Source: Bacillota bacterium (GTDB taxonomy: Bacteria; Bacillota; Clostridia; Tissierellales; Peptoniphilaceae). Taken from it: a DNA stretch of 13,559 nt. Under the pieces are notes generated by a model. It had not been told where the DNA came from. It saw only the letters and a list, made by a program, of their open reading frames with translations, and did no database searches. The translations under genes and the position numbers were made by a program. Location of the stretch: assembly GCA_023393815.1 (NCBI GenBank), contig JAEXBU010000052.1, forward strand, positions 1-13,559. Direction: 5' to 3'. Shown here one piece after another: positions 5,719 to 13,559 of this stretch (position 1 is its first letter; every line of letters begins with the position of its first letter).

Positions 5719-6830
5719 TCCAAAAAGTCCTTCAATTTCTTGCTGCGGCTCGGGTGACGGAGCTTTCGCAATGCCTTGGCTTCGATTTGTCGGATCCGCT
5801 CCCGCGTCACGTCAAATTCCTTTCCGACTTCTTCCAGCGTGCGCGCCCGCCCGTCTTCCAAGCCGAAACGCAACGTCAGCACTTGCTTTTCTCTTTCTGT
5901 CAAGGTAGTGAGTACATCTCCCAACTGTTCCTTTAAGAGAATAAAGGTAGCCGCTTCCTGAGGCGAGAGAATATCGTCGTCGGGAATAAAGTCCCCTAAG
6001 TGGGAATCCTCTTCCTCCCCAATGGGCGTTTCCAGACTTACGGGCTCTTGTGCGATTTTTTGAATTTCCCGTACTTTATCCACGGTAATGCCCATTTCCT
6101 CGGCAATTTCTTCCGGTTGGGGATCCCGTCCCAAGTCTTGCACCAGTTGGCGCTGTACGCGCACCAATTTGTTAATGGTCTCCACCATGTGAACGGGAAT
6201 ACGAATGGTTCGCGCCTGATCGGCAATGGCACGAGTAATGGCTTGGCGAATCCACCAGGTAGCGTAAGTGGAAAATTTAAAGCCCTTCTTGTAATCGAAT
6301 TTATCGACGGCTTTCATTAACCCGAGATTTCCCTCCTGGATCAAATCCAAAAAGCTCATTCCCCTGCCCACATAGCGTTTGGCAATGCTTACCACAAGAC
6401 GCAAATTCGCCTCGGCCAATTCCCGCTTAGCCAGCTCGTCGCCCTCTTCCATGCGCTTGGCGATGGCCACCTCTTCATCCGGCTCCAAAAGGGGGATCTT
6501 TCCGATTTCTTTTAAATACATGCGTACCGGATCGTCCACACTTCCTCCGCGAACCTCTGCCGCTTCCTTTTTCTTTTTGACCGTGACCTTTTGCTTCTTT
6601 TCGCCTTCGTCTCGCAAAATTTCTACATCCAGGTCTTCGAATTCCGCATAGATGTCGTCAATCTCGTCGCTGGATAAATCGATGTCGTCAAGAGTATCGA
6701 CGACTTCTTTCGCCGTTAATGATCCGCGTTTGACGCCCTTTTGAAATAATTTTTCGATGGCAGGATCTTTTTCCAAGATATGCTCGTCAAATTCATGGAG
6801 TGGATCCTTATGATCCAAATTGTTTGTCAT
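5715..6830 (-). CDS. sigA: RNA polymerase primary sigma factor SigA/RpoD
   Basis: The housekeeping sigma factor, 371 residues, the same length as Bacillus subtilis SigA. Region 1.1 is short (about 20-70), followed by a Lys-rich linker (78-91). Region 1.2 begins DDPVRMYLKEIG (99-110). Region 2 (136-206) includes the core-binding and -10 melting segment with DLIQEGNLGLMKAVDKFDY and STYATWWIRQAI. Region 3 is at about 215-293. Region 4 (305-360) contains the -35-reading helix-turn-helix LEEVGKEFDVTRERIRQIE (332-350). The protein ends SKKLKDFLE as typical. Its ATG overlaps the dnaG stop as ATGA and its TGA overlaps the trmK start the same way, so the three genes are translationally linked. Strong promoters in the window (for rnpB) fit the -10/-35 it should recognise. 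Confidence 0.97.
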   Translation of the reverse strand: MTNNLDHKDPLHEFDEHILEKDPAIEKLFQKGVKRGSLTAKEVVDTLDDIDLSSDEIDDIYAEFEDLDVEILRDEGEKKQKVTVKKKKEAAEVRGGSVDDPVRMYLKEIGKIPLLEPDEEVAIAKRMEEGDELAKRELAEANLRLVVSIAKRYVGRGMSFLDLIQEGNLGLMKAVDKFDYKKGFKFSTYATWWIRQAITRAIADQARTIRIPVHMVETINKLVRVQRQLVQDLGRDPQPEEIAEEMGITVDKVREIQKIAQEPVSLETPIGEEEDSHLGDFIPDDDILSPQEAATFILLKEQLGDVLTTLTEREKQVLTLRFGLEDGRARTLEEVGKEFDVTRERIRQIEAKALRKLRHPSRSKKLKDFLE

Positions 6831-8599
6831 CTATGATTCGTCCCCTTTTCTACTTCGTGTAAACGTCGGTTTATTTCATCCAATTCATATAATTTTTCCT
6901 GCAAATTTTGCGACGCGCCTTCGGCCGCAGACGTTTGTTCCATATGTTCTATATCGTGCAATAGCTTTTGACTGCGCAATCGAAGGCCCTCTGTATAAAT
7001 CCGTTCGATAAGCTCGCACACAATGGCCTCTGCGTGTATTAAATCCATACCCTTTGTGAGGGAATAAAAACGTTCTTTCATGTCCGGATAGACATCAAAA
7101 AATTGCTCTTTTCGCTCCGTCTCGGACAGGTCTTCCTTGTACAAATCCGACAGCGTAGCAAACATACGACCGTAGGTCTCCGAGGCCACATACTTCCACT
7201 GGTCCTTTTCTTCAATAATGGAGAAAAAGTCCTTGTCTTCGAGGCCGTATTGCAAGAGCGTGAGCCACAATCCGTCTTGTCGATTCACAGGCGGATTCTT
7301 TTTTATTTCCCTCGGCTCCTTTATGCTCCGCCGAAACTCCGCTTCAAAGGATTCCGGGCGCACCCCGTAAGCTTCTGAAAATTTTTTGGCGAACACGTCT
7401 CGCTCCACAGGGCTCTTCACTTTCGATAGGATGCCTGTCACACCTTTCAAAAATTCGGATAAGGAGGCGGCGTCGCTTAATCGGTAGTCTTTTTCCAAAT
7501 TTTGTACTTGATATTCGACATAAGACAGCCCACGGTTCAGCTTTCCTTCGAAAGCGATCTTTCCATAGTCGCGAATGTACTCGTCCGGGTCTTTTCCCTC
7601 TTCCAAAACCACGATTCGAGGCCGAATGTCTTCCGCCAATAAAATCTCGATGGCGCGATCCGTCGCCGCCTGCCCCGCCTTGTCACCGTCATAGCAAATG
7701 AAAACCTGCTTTCCGTAGCGCTTAATTATGCGCGCCTGCTCGCGGGTTAAAGACGTTCCCAAGCTGGCGACGGCATAGCCGATCCCCGCCGCGTGAAGGG
7801 AGATCACATCCATGTACCCTTCCACCAGTAATATGCGCTCCCGATCCGACACTTTCATCACGCGGTTTAATCCGTACAGCTCCCGACTTTTTTTATAAAG
7901 CAGGGTATCCGAGGAGTTTAAATACTTAGGCAAGCTATCGTCCAGGACGCGTCCGCCAAAGCCGACCACCCGCGATTTTCGATCGATAATGGGAAAGATT
8001 AATCGATTTCGAAAGCGGTCATAATAGTGGTCTTTCTTTTCGTTATAGGAAAGTAGGTTTGCTTCGAAAAGTTCCTTTTCTTCATAACCCTTGGCTTTCA
8101 TATGACCTAAGAGCTGATCGCCGCCGGCAGGCGCAAAGCCTAAGCCGAAAGCCAGGATCATGTCCTTGCCGATGCCGCGGTTTTTTAAATAGGCCAAACT
8201 GTAGGGATTTCTACTTAAAATTTCCATGTAATAGAGAGCCGCCTCGCGATTCATGGCGACCATACGCTCCCTTTTCTTATCGGCGGCGCTGTCTCGAAAC
8301 GAGGGTTTTAATTCGATATGAAGGTCCTCGGCCAACTTCTCTACTGCCTCAATAAAACCGAGGCCTTCCTTGTCCATTAAAAATTTTATAATGTCGCCGC
8401 CGGCACCACAGCCGAAACAATGGTAATATCCCTTGTCCGGTTGCACGGAAAAAGAAGGGGTCTTCTCCGAGTGAAAAGGACAAAGACCCATGTAACTTCT
8501 TCCCTTTTTTTCCAGTTTCGTGTAACGGCCGATCCACTCGACAATATCGCTCTCCTCTTTTACTCGCTGAATGATTTCATCGTCGATAATCGAAGCCAT
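6827..8599 (-). CDS. dnaG: DNA primase DnaG
   Basis: The replicative primase, 590 residues, which makes RNA primers at the fork with the DnaB-type helicase. The N-terminal CHC2 zinc finger has Cys40, His43, Cys61 and Cys64. The core polymerase domain shows RNRLIFPIID (197-206), GFGGR (213-217) and PKYLNSS (224-230). The Toprim metal site follows with LLVEGYMD (Glu260) and CYDGDKAG (Asp304, Asp306). The last 150 or so residues form the helicase-interacting region, which is poorly conserved, and end in a charged helical stretch. The ATG at 8599 lies 15 bases after the dgt stop codon and has a GGGTGG site before it. The gene order dnaG-sigA is the classic macromolecular-synthesis pairing. No defect is seen. 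Confidence 0.96.
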   Translation of the reverse strand: MASIIDDEIIQRVKEESDIVEWIGRYTKLEKKGRSYMGLCPFHSEKTPSFSVQPDKGYYHCFGCGAGGDIIKFLMDKEGLGFIEAVEKLAEDLHIELKPSFRDSAADKKRERMVAMNREAALYYMEILSRNPYSLAYLKNRGIGKDMILAFGLGFAPAGGDQLLGHMKAKGYEEKELFEANLLSYNEKKDHYYDRFRNRLIFPIIDRKSRVVGFGGRVLDDSLPKYLNSSDTLLYKKSRELYGLNRVMKVSDRERILLVEGYMDVISLHAAGIGYAVASLGTSLTREQARIIKRYGKQVFICYDGDKAGQAATDRAIEILLAEDIRPRIVVLEEGKDPDEYIRDYGKIAFEGKLNRGLSYVEYQVQNLEKDYRLSDAASLSEFLKGVTGILSKVKSPVERDVFAKKFSEAYGVRPESFEAEFRRSIKEPREIKKNPPVNRQDGLWLTLLQYGLEDKDFFSIIEEKDQWKYVASETYGRMFATLSDLYKEDLSETERKEQFFDVYPDMKERFYSLTKGMDLIHAEAIVCELIERIYTEGLRLRSQKLLHDIEHMEQTSAAEGASQNLQEKLYELDEINRRLHEVEKGTNHR

Positions 8600-8614
8600 A
8601 TTGCCACCCGCTTT

Positions 8615-9640
8615 CTACAGACTGTGCCAATCTTTCGGTACGTACAGTTCTTTCCACAAATTAATCGCGAAACGATCGGTCATGCCGGCGATGTAATCGG
8701 TGACCATGTCCTCATCCGTCATGGCGTGGGCCTTTGAAAAAACCAGGTGTTCCTCGGGAATCGCCCGCCGGTTCTCCATAAAATAGGTATATAGATCGCG
8801 TATAAGACGCTCCACTTTTCCGTCTTCGCTTTTCACCGTAGGGTTATAATATACCCGATCAAACATAAAGGCCCGAAGATCCATCATCGCACCGTATATT
8901 TCCGGATCCATGGTAATTTCGTCCAAATCCTCGCTGGAGACGATGAGGCTGTTAACCAAACAGGTAATGCGCTCGGAATGGGTCTCTCCCAATGTCTTTA
9001 CGATCGCTTTCGGAATGTCTTTCATAGACAACACTCCGGCGCGTATAGAGTCGTCGATGTCGTGATTTAAATAAGCGATGCGATCGGCAAACTTAATGAC
9101 CTGCCCCTCCAGTGTGTGAACGGGATTGACCGCCTGTTCCTTGGAGTGATGTAAGATGCCGTCGCGCACTTCCCACGTCAAATTGAGTCCGGGCCGATTG
9201 CCCTTTGTCTCCAATAAATCCACCACGCGCAAACTGTGAACCGCGTGATCGAAGCCACCCGTGTGCAACTGATTCAAGACCGCTTCTCCCGAATGGCCGA
9301 AGGGGGTATGACCTAAATCGTGACCTAAAGCGATGGCCTCGACCAAGTCCTCGTTTAGACGAAGGGCTCTGGCCACTGTGCGGGCAATTTGTGCCACTTC
9401 CAACGTGTGGGTAAGACGAGTGCGGTAGTGATCCCCTTCCGGCGCGATAAATACGTGGGTCTTGTGTTTCAGACGCCGAAAGGCTTTCGAGTGAATAATG
9501 CGATCTCTGTCTCGTTGAAAACACGTCCGGACATCACAGGGCGCTTCTTCCTTAAGGCGCCCCTTCGATTGGGCAGCATGGGCGGCCTTTTCGTGTAAAA
9601 TAGCCGCCTCCACCTTTTCCCATCGCTCGCGTTGAAGCAT
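8615..9640 (-). CDS. dgt: dGTP triphosphohydrolase-like HD-domain protein
   Basis: A 341-residue HD-domain phosphohydrolase of the dGTPase family, which removes triphosphate from deoxynucleotides and so limits dNTP pools. The metal-binding set is complete: His78 in RTRLTHTLEV, His107-Asp108 in GHDLGHTPFGH and Asp186 in KFADRIAYLNHDIDD; the N-terminal segment FRRLKHKTHVF (54-64) is also diagnostic. The length matches the shorter dGTPase-like type common in Gram-positives, not the about 500-residue Escherichia coli enzyme, so the preferred nucleotide is uncertain. A GGAGGG site overlaps the ppsR stop codon and sits just before the ATG, giving tight coupling. It is placed between ppsR and dnaG; that arrangement is seen in clostridial relatives, whereas Bacillus subtilis has no dgt there. 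Confidence 0.92.
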   Translation of the reverse strand: MLQRERWEKVEAAILHEKAAHAAQSKGRLKEEAPCDVRTCFQRDRDRIIHSKAFRRLKHKTHVFIAPEGDHYRTRLTHTLEVAQIARTVARALRLNEDLVEAIALGHDLGHTPFGHSGEAVLNQLHTGGFDHAVHSLRVVDLLETKGNRPGLNLTWEVRDGILHHSKEQAVNPVHTLEGQVIKFADRIAYLNHDIDDSIRAGVLSMKDIPKAIVKTLGETHSERITCLVNSLIVSSEDLDEITMDPEIYGAMMDLRAFMFDRVYYNPTVKSEDGKVERLIRDLYTYFMENRRAIPEEHLVFSKAHAMTDEDMVTDYIAGMTDRFAINLWKELYVPKDWHSL

Positions 9641-9650
9641 GGCGTCCCTC

Positions 9651-10484
9651 CTAAAATCGGCTGATCATATAGTCATTAATGATCTCTGCCGTCTCTTCGA
9701 TGGCTTTGTTGGATACGTCGATAATCGTACAGCCGATGTCTTTCATAATTTGAACGGAATAGTCCACTTCTTCTTTGATGCGGTCCACATTGGCGTACTT
9801 TGCCGAAGAATTGAGCCCCAACGCTCTGAGCCGCTCTTCTCGAATCGTATACAGTTTTTCGGAATTGGCGACCAGGCCGAAGAGACGACGCTTGTCCTTT
9901 TGATACACTTCCTTGGGCACGGGCACTTCCGGCACCAAAGGCACGTTGGCGACTTTGTAGAGTTTGTTGGCCAGGTACATAGACAAAGGCGTCTTGGACG
10001 TGCGGCTCACGCCTACGAGGACGATGTCGGCCTTAACGATCCCTCTCGGATCCTTTCCGTCGTCATACTGAACGGCAAATTCAATAGATTCCACTTTCTT
10101 AAAGTAGTTTTCATCCAAGCGGCGAATCAAACCGGGTTGACGCATAGGCTCGTAGCCTAAAATCGACTCCAATTTATCCATAGGCGGACCCATTACATCC
10201 ACCATCGCCAGATGCAGCTCCTGTTCCTTTTTCTTCATGTACGCGCGAGTCTCGATGTCCACGTTGGTGTAGATGACGAGGGCGCGCTTTTGTAACGCCG
10301 CTTCTTCCAACAAGGGCTTTACCTGTTCCACACTGTTCGTGTAGGGAAAGCGCTTAATGACGAAATCTTTCGTATCAAATTGCTTCACCGACGCCTTGGC
10401 AATCAATTCCCCGGTTTCGCCGATGCTGTCACTAATGACATACACCATCAATCTTGAATCGTCCCGTGTCGAATCAGTCTTCAT
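9651..10484 (-). CDS. ppsR: pyruvate, phosphate dikinase regulatory protein (DUF299 bifunctional kinase/phosphorylase)
   Basis: A 277-residue member of the DUF299 (YqfL/RP1) family. Its members add phosphate to a threonine of pyruvate phosphate dikinase (PPDK) or PEP synthase, using ADP, and remove it by phosphorolysis, switching the target off or on. The diagnostic N-terminus VYVISDSIGETGE is at residues 14-26, and the nucleotide-binding P-loop GVSRTSKTPLS at 158-168. The length is normal. The ATG at 10484 overlaps the ccpN 3' end by 11 bases and has GGGGGAG before it; an internal ATG at 10448 lacks a ribosome site. The ccpN-ppsR pair matches Bacillus ccpN-yqfL. The target gene ppdK is not in the window, so whether the target is PPDK or PEP synthase is inferred; PPDK is more likely in this lineage. 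Confidence 0.92.
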   Translation of the reverse strand: MKTDSTRDDSRLMVYVISDSIGETGELIAKASVKQFDTKDFVIKRFPYTNSVEQVKPLLEEAALQKRALVIYTNVDIETRAYMKKKEQELHLAMVDVMGPPMDKLESILGYEPMRQPGLIRRLDENYFKKVESIEFAVQYDDGKDPRGIVKADIVLVGVSRTSKTPLSMYLANKLYKVANVPLVPEVPVPKEVYQKDKRRLFGLVANSEKLYTIREERLRALGLNSSAKYANVDRIKEEVDYSVQIMKDIGCTIIDVSNKAIEETAEIINDYMISRF

Positions 10485-11097
10485 CGTCTCCCCCTAAATC
10501 TACTACTAAGCGGTTTATATTGGTCTTCGTTAAACGGCCCACGACCTTCAGTCGCCCCTCTCCCTCGACGACGGGCACCGCGTCGATTTGTCCCTGATCG
10601 ATGGCCAGAGCAGCTTCGTAAATCGTGTCCTTGGGCCCGATTGAAATAATATTCGGCATACGCGTCATAATGAGAGAAATCGGCGTCTTTTCCAAGTCTA
10701 CTTTGCCGATGGCCGATCGAAGCAAATCTTTTCTGGACACGCAGCCTACGAGAAAACCGTCTCGCGTAATAAAAATTGTACCGATGTTTTCCAGAAAGAC
10801 CGTGCAAATTCCGTCGTAGACGCTGGCCTTTTCATCCAGCACCACGGGGACACTCATAATCTCCTCTACGGTAATACCGTTTAAAATCTCCCGTACCCGC
10901 ACGTGGGTGGGATCGCCCTTGAAGTAATAACCGACCTTGGGTCTGGCATCTAAATAGCCGAGCATGGTGAGCACGCTTAAATCGTTGCGAATCGTTCCTC
11001 GCGCCACCTCTAAGCGCCCGGCAATGTCGTCGCCGATAATAGGCCCTTCTCTTCGCACGATTTGTATAATTTGCTCCTGACGCTTACTCAGTTTCAC
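10474..11097 (-). CDS. ccpN: CcpN-type transcriptional repressor (HTH plus two CBS domains)
   Basis: A 207-residue regulator of the CcpN/YqzB type, which in Bacillus represses gluconeogenic genes during growth on sugar. An N-terminal winged helix-turn-helix occupies about 3-58 (LSKRQEQIIQIV, then GTIRNDLSVLTMLGYLDARPKVGYYF). Two CBS domains follow at about 79-132 (VEEIMSVPVV...GCVSRKDLL) and 141-197 (SLIMTRMPN...VVGRLTKTNI), which in relatives bind adenine nucleotides. The frame is open to an ATG at 11154, but I choose the GTG at 11097: it follows a GGGTAGGTG ribosome site, gives a length near the Bacillus protein (about 212) and starts KLSKRQE like its homologues. The upstream option would overlap glyS by 50 bases. 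The gap from glyS is seven bases. Confidence 0.9.
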   Translation of the reverse strand: MKLSKRQEQIIQIVRREGPIIGDDIAGRLEVARGTIRNDLSVLTMLGYLDARPKVGYYFKGDPTHVRVREILNGITVEEIMSVPVVLDEKASVYDGICTVFLENIGTIFITRDGFLVGCVSRKDLLRSAIGKVDLEKTPISLIMTRMPNIISIGPKDTIYEAALAIDQGQIDAVPVVEGEGRLKVVGRLTKTNINRLVVDLGGDDED

Positions 11098-11101
11098 CGA
11101 A

Positions 11102-11110
11102 CACCTACCC
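11102..11110 (-). promoter_or_regulatory. ribosome binding site for the GTG start of ccpN
   Basis: The minus strand reads GGGTAGGTG, then TTCG and the GTG start (11097-11095). The TAG inside it is the glyS stop codon, so termination of glyS places ribosomes directly at the ccpN start. It supports the shorter CcpN protein. Confidence 0.6.
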
Positions 11111-13198
11111 TTCGACGATTTGTTTCCCGTTGAACTCCCTTTGAACCAAGGCATCCATCCGTTGAATCAAGCCTAAACGATTCTTTCTAAGCCCTTCGTC
11201 TTCCGCCATAATCATGACGCGGTCAAAATATAAGTGAATGGCATCGGTCAATGTATTCAGCAGCTCCAAGTAACGTGCATCGTCGCGCTTACCGTAGGCC
11301 TCGTCCAGTTCCGGTTCCAAAGCGATGACTTTGTCGTAAAAAGCTCGTTCTTCTTCCGTCAATAGGGATTCGTCGATGCCCTCTTTCATGGGCGCATTCT
11401 TCGATGCAATATTTTCCACGCGGGTTACCGCCTCCAAGAAGGACTTGCGGTCACCGTCCACAAAGAAATTTTGTAAAGCTTGTGCCTTTTCGAAGACGCG
11501 CAGACTATCTTCCCCGTCGATATCATTTAAGCCTTGGATGATGTCGTAACGAATGCCATCACCGGCCAACATGGTATCGATGCGACCGCGGAAGAATTGT
11601 AAGATTTGACCGCGCACCTCTTCTTTGTCGAAGACTAAACCCATGGAATCCACAAAGGAAAATAAGGAGGCGTCGATGCAGTCACTCAAGGGCAATTCCC
11701 AATGCTTTTCGTTGATCATGCGCAAAATGCCGATGGCTTTTCTGCGCAAGGCAAAGGGGTCTTGACTCCCCGTGGGCACTTCGCCGATAGCGAAGAGGCC
11801 GCAAATCGTGTCGAATTTATCGGCTAAGGAGACGATGGTTCCGGTGGTCGTTTCCGGCAAATCCGCGCCGCTCGCCACGGGCATATATTGTTCGCGTATG
11901 GCCTCGCTTACGACGGCTTCTTCCCCGTCGAGCTTGGCATAAATGCTACCCATTATCCCTTCGAGTTCGGTAAACTCTTGAACCATATTGGTCATTAAAT
12001 CGGCCTTCGACAGGTAGCCCGCCCGTTTCGCCGCTTCCACGGTTTTGTCGCCTACGGCCAATATTTCTCCAATGCGTACCACGAGATCCGACAGGCGCTT
12101 CGATTTGTCGGCCATGGTTCCTAATTTTTCTTGGAAGACAATCCCGTTTAATTCTCCGACATACGCTTCCAAAGGACGCTCCCGATCATTGTCAAAGAAA
12201 AAGCGGGCATCTTCCAAGCGAGCTTCCAACACTTTTTCGTTGCCTTCGGCCACGACGTCGGCGTAGTCGTCGTTGCCGTTACGAATGGTGATAAAATAGG
12301 GAAGCAGATCTCCTTCCGGGCTATAAACCGGCGTATAGCGAAGATGTTCGCGCATGGGAGTTGTAATGACTACATCGGGCAGGGAGAGGAATTTTTCCTG
12401 CACATTTCCCAAAATCGCCGTCGGGTATTCCACGATAAAGGTGAGTTCTTCCAAGAGGTCTTCGTCTTTTCGAATTTCTCCGCCGTTGGATTTTGCCATG
12501 TGGCGAATTTGATAAAGAATGGACTCTTTTCTTCGCTCTTGGTCCAAAATAACGAAATTATCCTCCAACGCCTTTACATAATCCCGCACGTCTTCGATTT
12601 CAATGTGGTCGCTTCCCAAAAAACGGTGGCCTCGGGTCACGTTGGATAGAGCGATGCCCTCTAAATCAAAGGGGACGACGCGGTCATTTAACATGGACAA
12701 AAGCCAGCGAATGGGACGGGCAAAACGTAAATTTTTTCCTCCCCAACGCATATTTTTCGGGAAGGGAATGTGGCGAATGGCCTCGGGAATTACTTCCGCT
12801 AAAATCACTTCCGCCGCCTCTCCGGCCTTATGGATGTGGGCATAAACGTATTCATTGCCTTTTATCTCCCGTACGTCCAGGTCGTCCTCGGTGACGTTTT
12901 GGCTGTGCATAAAGCCTTCCAAAGGTTTGTTGACGGAACCATCTTCCTTATAGGCAATCTTTTTCGCCGGTCCCTTCACCCACTCTTCGATATCTTCCTG
13001 ATGGTCCGCAAGGCCATATACCATGAGTGTCAAGCGTCGAGGCGTGGCGTACGCTTCTATGTGACCGAAACCTAAATGCGCTTCGTTCAAAGCGGATTCC
13101 ACCGTGTCCTTAAACGCGTTCATTGCGCCGCGAATGTAGGAAGAAGGCAGCTCTTCCACACCCACTTCGATTAAATAGATGTTCTCTTGATTACTCAT
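11105..13198 (-). CDS. glyS: glycyl-tRNA synthetase beta subunit
   Basis: A 697-residue beta chain of the alpha2-beta2 glycyl-tRNA synthetase, which supplies tRNA recognition while the alpha chain (glyQ) makes glycyl adenylate. The N-terminus YLIEVGVEELPSSYI, the segment RFARPIRWLLSML near residue 158, EFTELEGIMGSIYAKL near 416 and the block SLADKFDTICGLFAIGEVPTG are all characteristic of the family. The C-terminal region beyond about 590 is the helical DALR-type anticodon-binding domain. The length is normal (about 690). The start overlaps the glyQ stop by eight bases, keeping the two chains in step. Nothing unusual is seen in the sequence. Confidence 0.97.
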   Translation of the reverse strand: MSNQENIYLIEVGVEELPSSYIRGAMNAFKDTVESALNEAHLGFGHIEAYATPRRLTLMVYGLADHQEDIEEWVKGPAKKIAYKEDGSVNKPLEGFMHSQNVTEDDLDVREIKGNEYVYAHIHKAGEAAEVILAEVIPEAIRHIPFPKNMRWGGKNLRFARPIRWLLSMLNDRVVPFDLEGIALSNVTRGHRFLGSDHIEIEDVRDYVKALEDNFVILDQERRKESILYQIRHMAKSNGGEIRKDEDLLEELTFIVEYPTAILGNVQEKFLSLPDVVITTPMREHLRYTPVYSPEGDLLPYFITIRNGNDDYADVVAEGNEKVLEARLEDARFFFDNDRERPLEAYVGELNGIVFQEKLGTMADKSKRLSDLVVRIGEILAVGDKTVEAAKRAGYLSKADLMTNMVQEFTELEGIMGSIYAKLDGEEAVVSEAIREQYMPVASGADLPETTTGTIVSLADKFDTICGLFAIGEVPTGSQDPFALRRKAIGILRMINEKHWELPLSDCIDASLFSFVDSMGLVFDKEEVRGQILQFFRGRIDTMLAGDGIRYDIIQGLNDIDGEDSLRVFEKAQALQNFFVDGDRKSFLEAVTRVENIASKNAPMKEGIDESLLTEEERAFYDKVIALEPELDEAYGKRDDARYLELLNTLTDAIHLYFDRVMIMAEDEGLRKNRLGLIQRMDALVQREFNGKQIVEG

Positions 13199-13559
13199 GA
13201 TTGTCCTCCCCGTCCTTTAACAGAGGATAGCCCATGGCTTCTCTCTGTTCTAAGTATTTTTGTGCGGCCAAACGAGCCATGTTGCGAACCCTGGAAATAT
13301 ACGACGCCCGTTGCGAAACGGAAATGGCTCCTCGCGCGTCCAATAGGTTAAAGGTATGGGAGCACTTTAATACGAAATCGTAGCCCGGTAAAACGAGATC
13401 CAAATCTAGCACGCGACTCGCCTCTTTTTCGTACATATCAAACAGTTGCTTTAGCATATCGATATCTGCCGCCTCAAAGCTGTATTTCGAGTGTTCGTAT
13501 TCGGCTTTTTTGAAGATGTCGCCATATTTCGTGTGCTCGTTCCAAGCAATGTCGTAGAC
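13191..13559 (-). CDS. glyQ: glycyl-tRNA synthetase alpha subunit (C-terminal part, 5' end outside window)
   Basis: The frame runs off the right edge: 122 residues are visible, beginning VYDIAWNEHTKYGDIFKKAE and ending at the stop at 13191. These are the C-terminal two fifths of the about 290-residue alpha chain, the class II catalytic subunit that activates glycine. The block WNEHTKYGDIF and the later FNLLDARGAISVSQR are strongly conserved in GlyQ. An internal Met at 13457 is not the start, because conserved GlyQ sequence continues upstream of it in frame. The eight-base overlap with glyS is the usual arrangement. The catalytic motifs 1 and 2 lie in the missing part. Confidence 0.95.
   Translation of the reverse strand, partial: VYDIAWNEHTKYGDIFKKAEYEHSKYSFEAADIDMLKQLFDMYEKEASRVLDLDLVLPGYDFVLKCSHTFNLLDARGAISVSQRASYISRVRNMARLAAQKYLEQREAMGYPLLKDGEDNHE

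Noticed and set aside
9093..9524. 143-codon open frame on the - strand inside dgt
   Set aside because: It is in another frame of an intact HD-domain gene, is rich in Ser, Arg and Gly like a shadow translation, and shows no motif.
11098..11154. Longer CcpN starting at the ATG at 11154
   Set aside because: The extra residues (KGSSTGNKSSKG) are not typical of the family and overlap glyS; the GTG at 11097 has a ribosome site and the homologous N-terminus.
13191..13457. Independent 88-residue gene starting at the Met at 13457
   Set aside because: In-frame conserved GlyQ sequence continues to the window edge, so this Met is internal to glyQ.
1..13559. Mobile element, CRISPR array, defence island or tRNA gene
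   Set aside because: I saw no direct-repeat array, transposase, integrase, recognisable tRNA or cluster of foreign-looking genes; gene order on the right follows a conserved Gram-positive core arrangement.

Overview
The window looks like chromosome from a low- to medium-GC Gram-positive bacterium (Bacillota). The base composition looks roughly balanced by eye. I favour a clostridial or Tissierellia-type anaerobe over a Bacillus. The reasons are a glycyl-tRNA synthetase split into alpha and beta chains, the order glyQ-glyS-ccpN-ppsR-dgt-dnaG-sigA-trmK-nif3, an A-type RNase P RNA and an S-layer-homology (SLH) protein. The exact taxon cannot be read from the sequence.

Left part (2-2662, + strand): the end of a small thiamine-binding (MTH1187/YkoF-like) gene, then thiX, thiY and thiZ. 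These are the membrane, lipoprotein and ATPase parts of an ABC importer for a pyrimidine precursor of thiamine. All four genes overlap or nearly touch and read as one operon whose start lies outside the window. A strong symmetrical hairpin (2661-2709) ends the operon and also serves the gene converging from the other side.

Middle (2713-4330, - strand): a secreted protein with SLH repeats and a C-terminal glutaredoxin-like domain carrying a CSYC site. Upstream lies a 312-base non-coding stretch, then the RNase P RNA gene rnpB with its own promoter and terminator. The SLH-glutaredoxin protein is the least ordinary gene here.

Right part (4314-13559, - strand): a long, tightly packed operon, read from right to left. 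It holds glyQ (partial), glyS, ccpN, ppsR, dgt, dnaG, sigA, trmK and a Nif3/DUF34 gene. Neighbours overlap or sit within 15 bases. It joins tRNA charging, carbon-metabolism control (CcpN with the PPDK regulatory protein), dNTP hydrolysis, primer synthesis, the main sigma factor and tRNA modification. No terminator is visible between the last gene and rnpB, so operon transcripts probably run into rnpB, which also has a promoter inside the end of the Nif3-family gene.

I found no insertion sequence, CRISPR array, tRNA, prophage or defence system. Most of the window is ordinary core genome.
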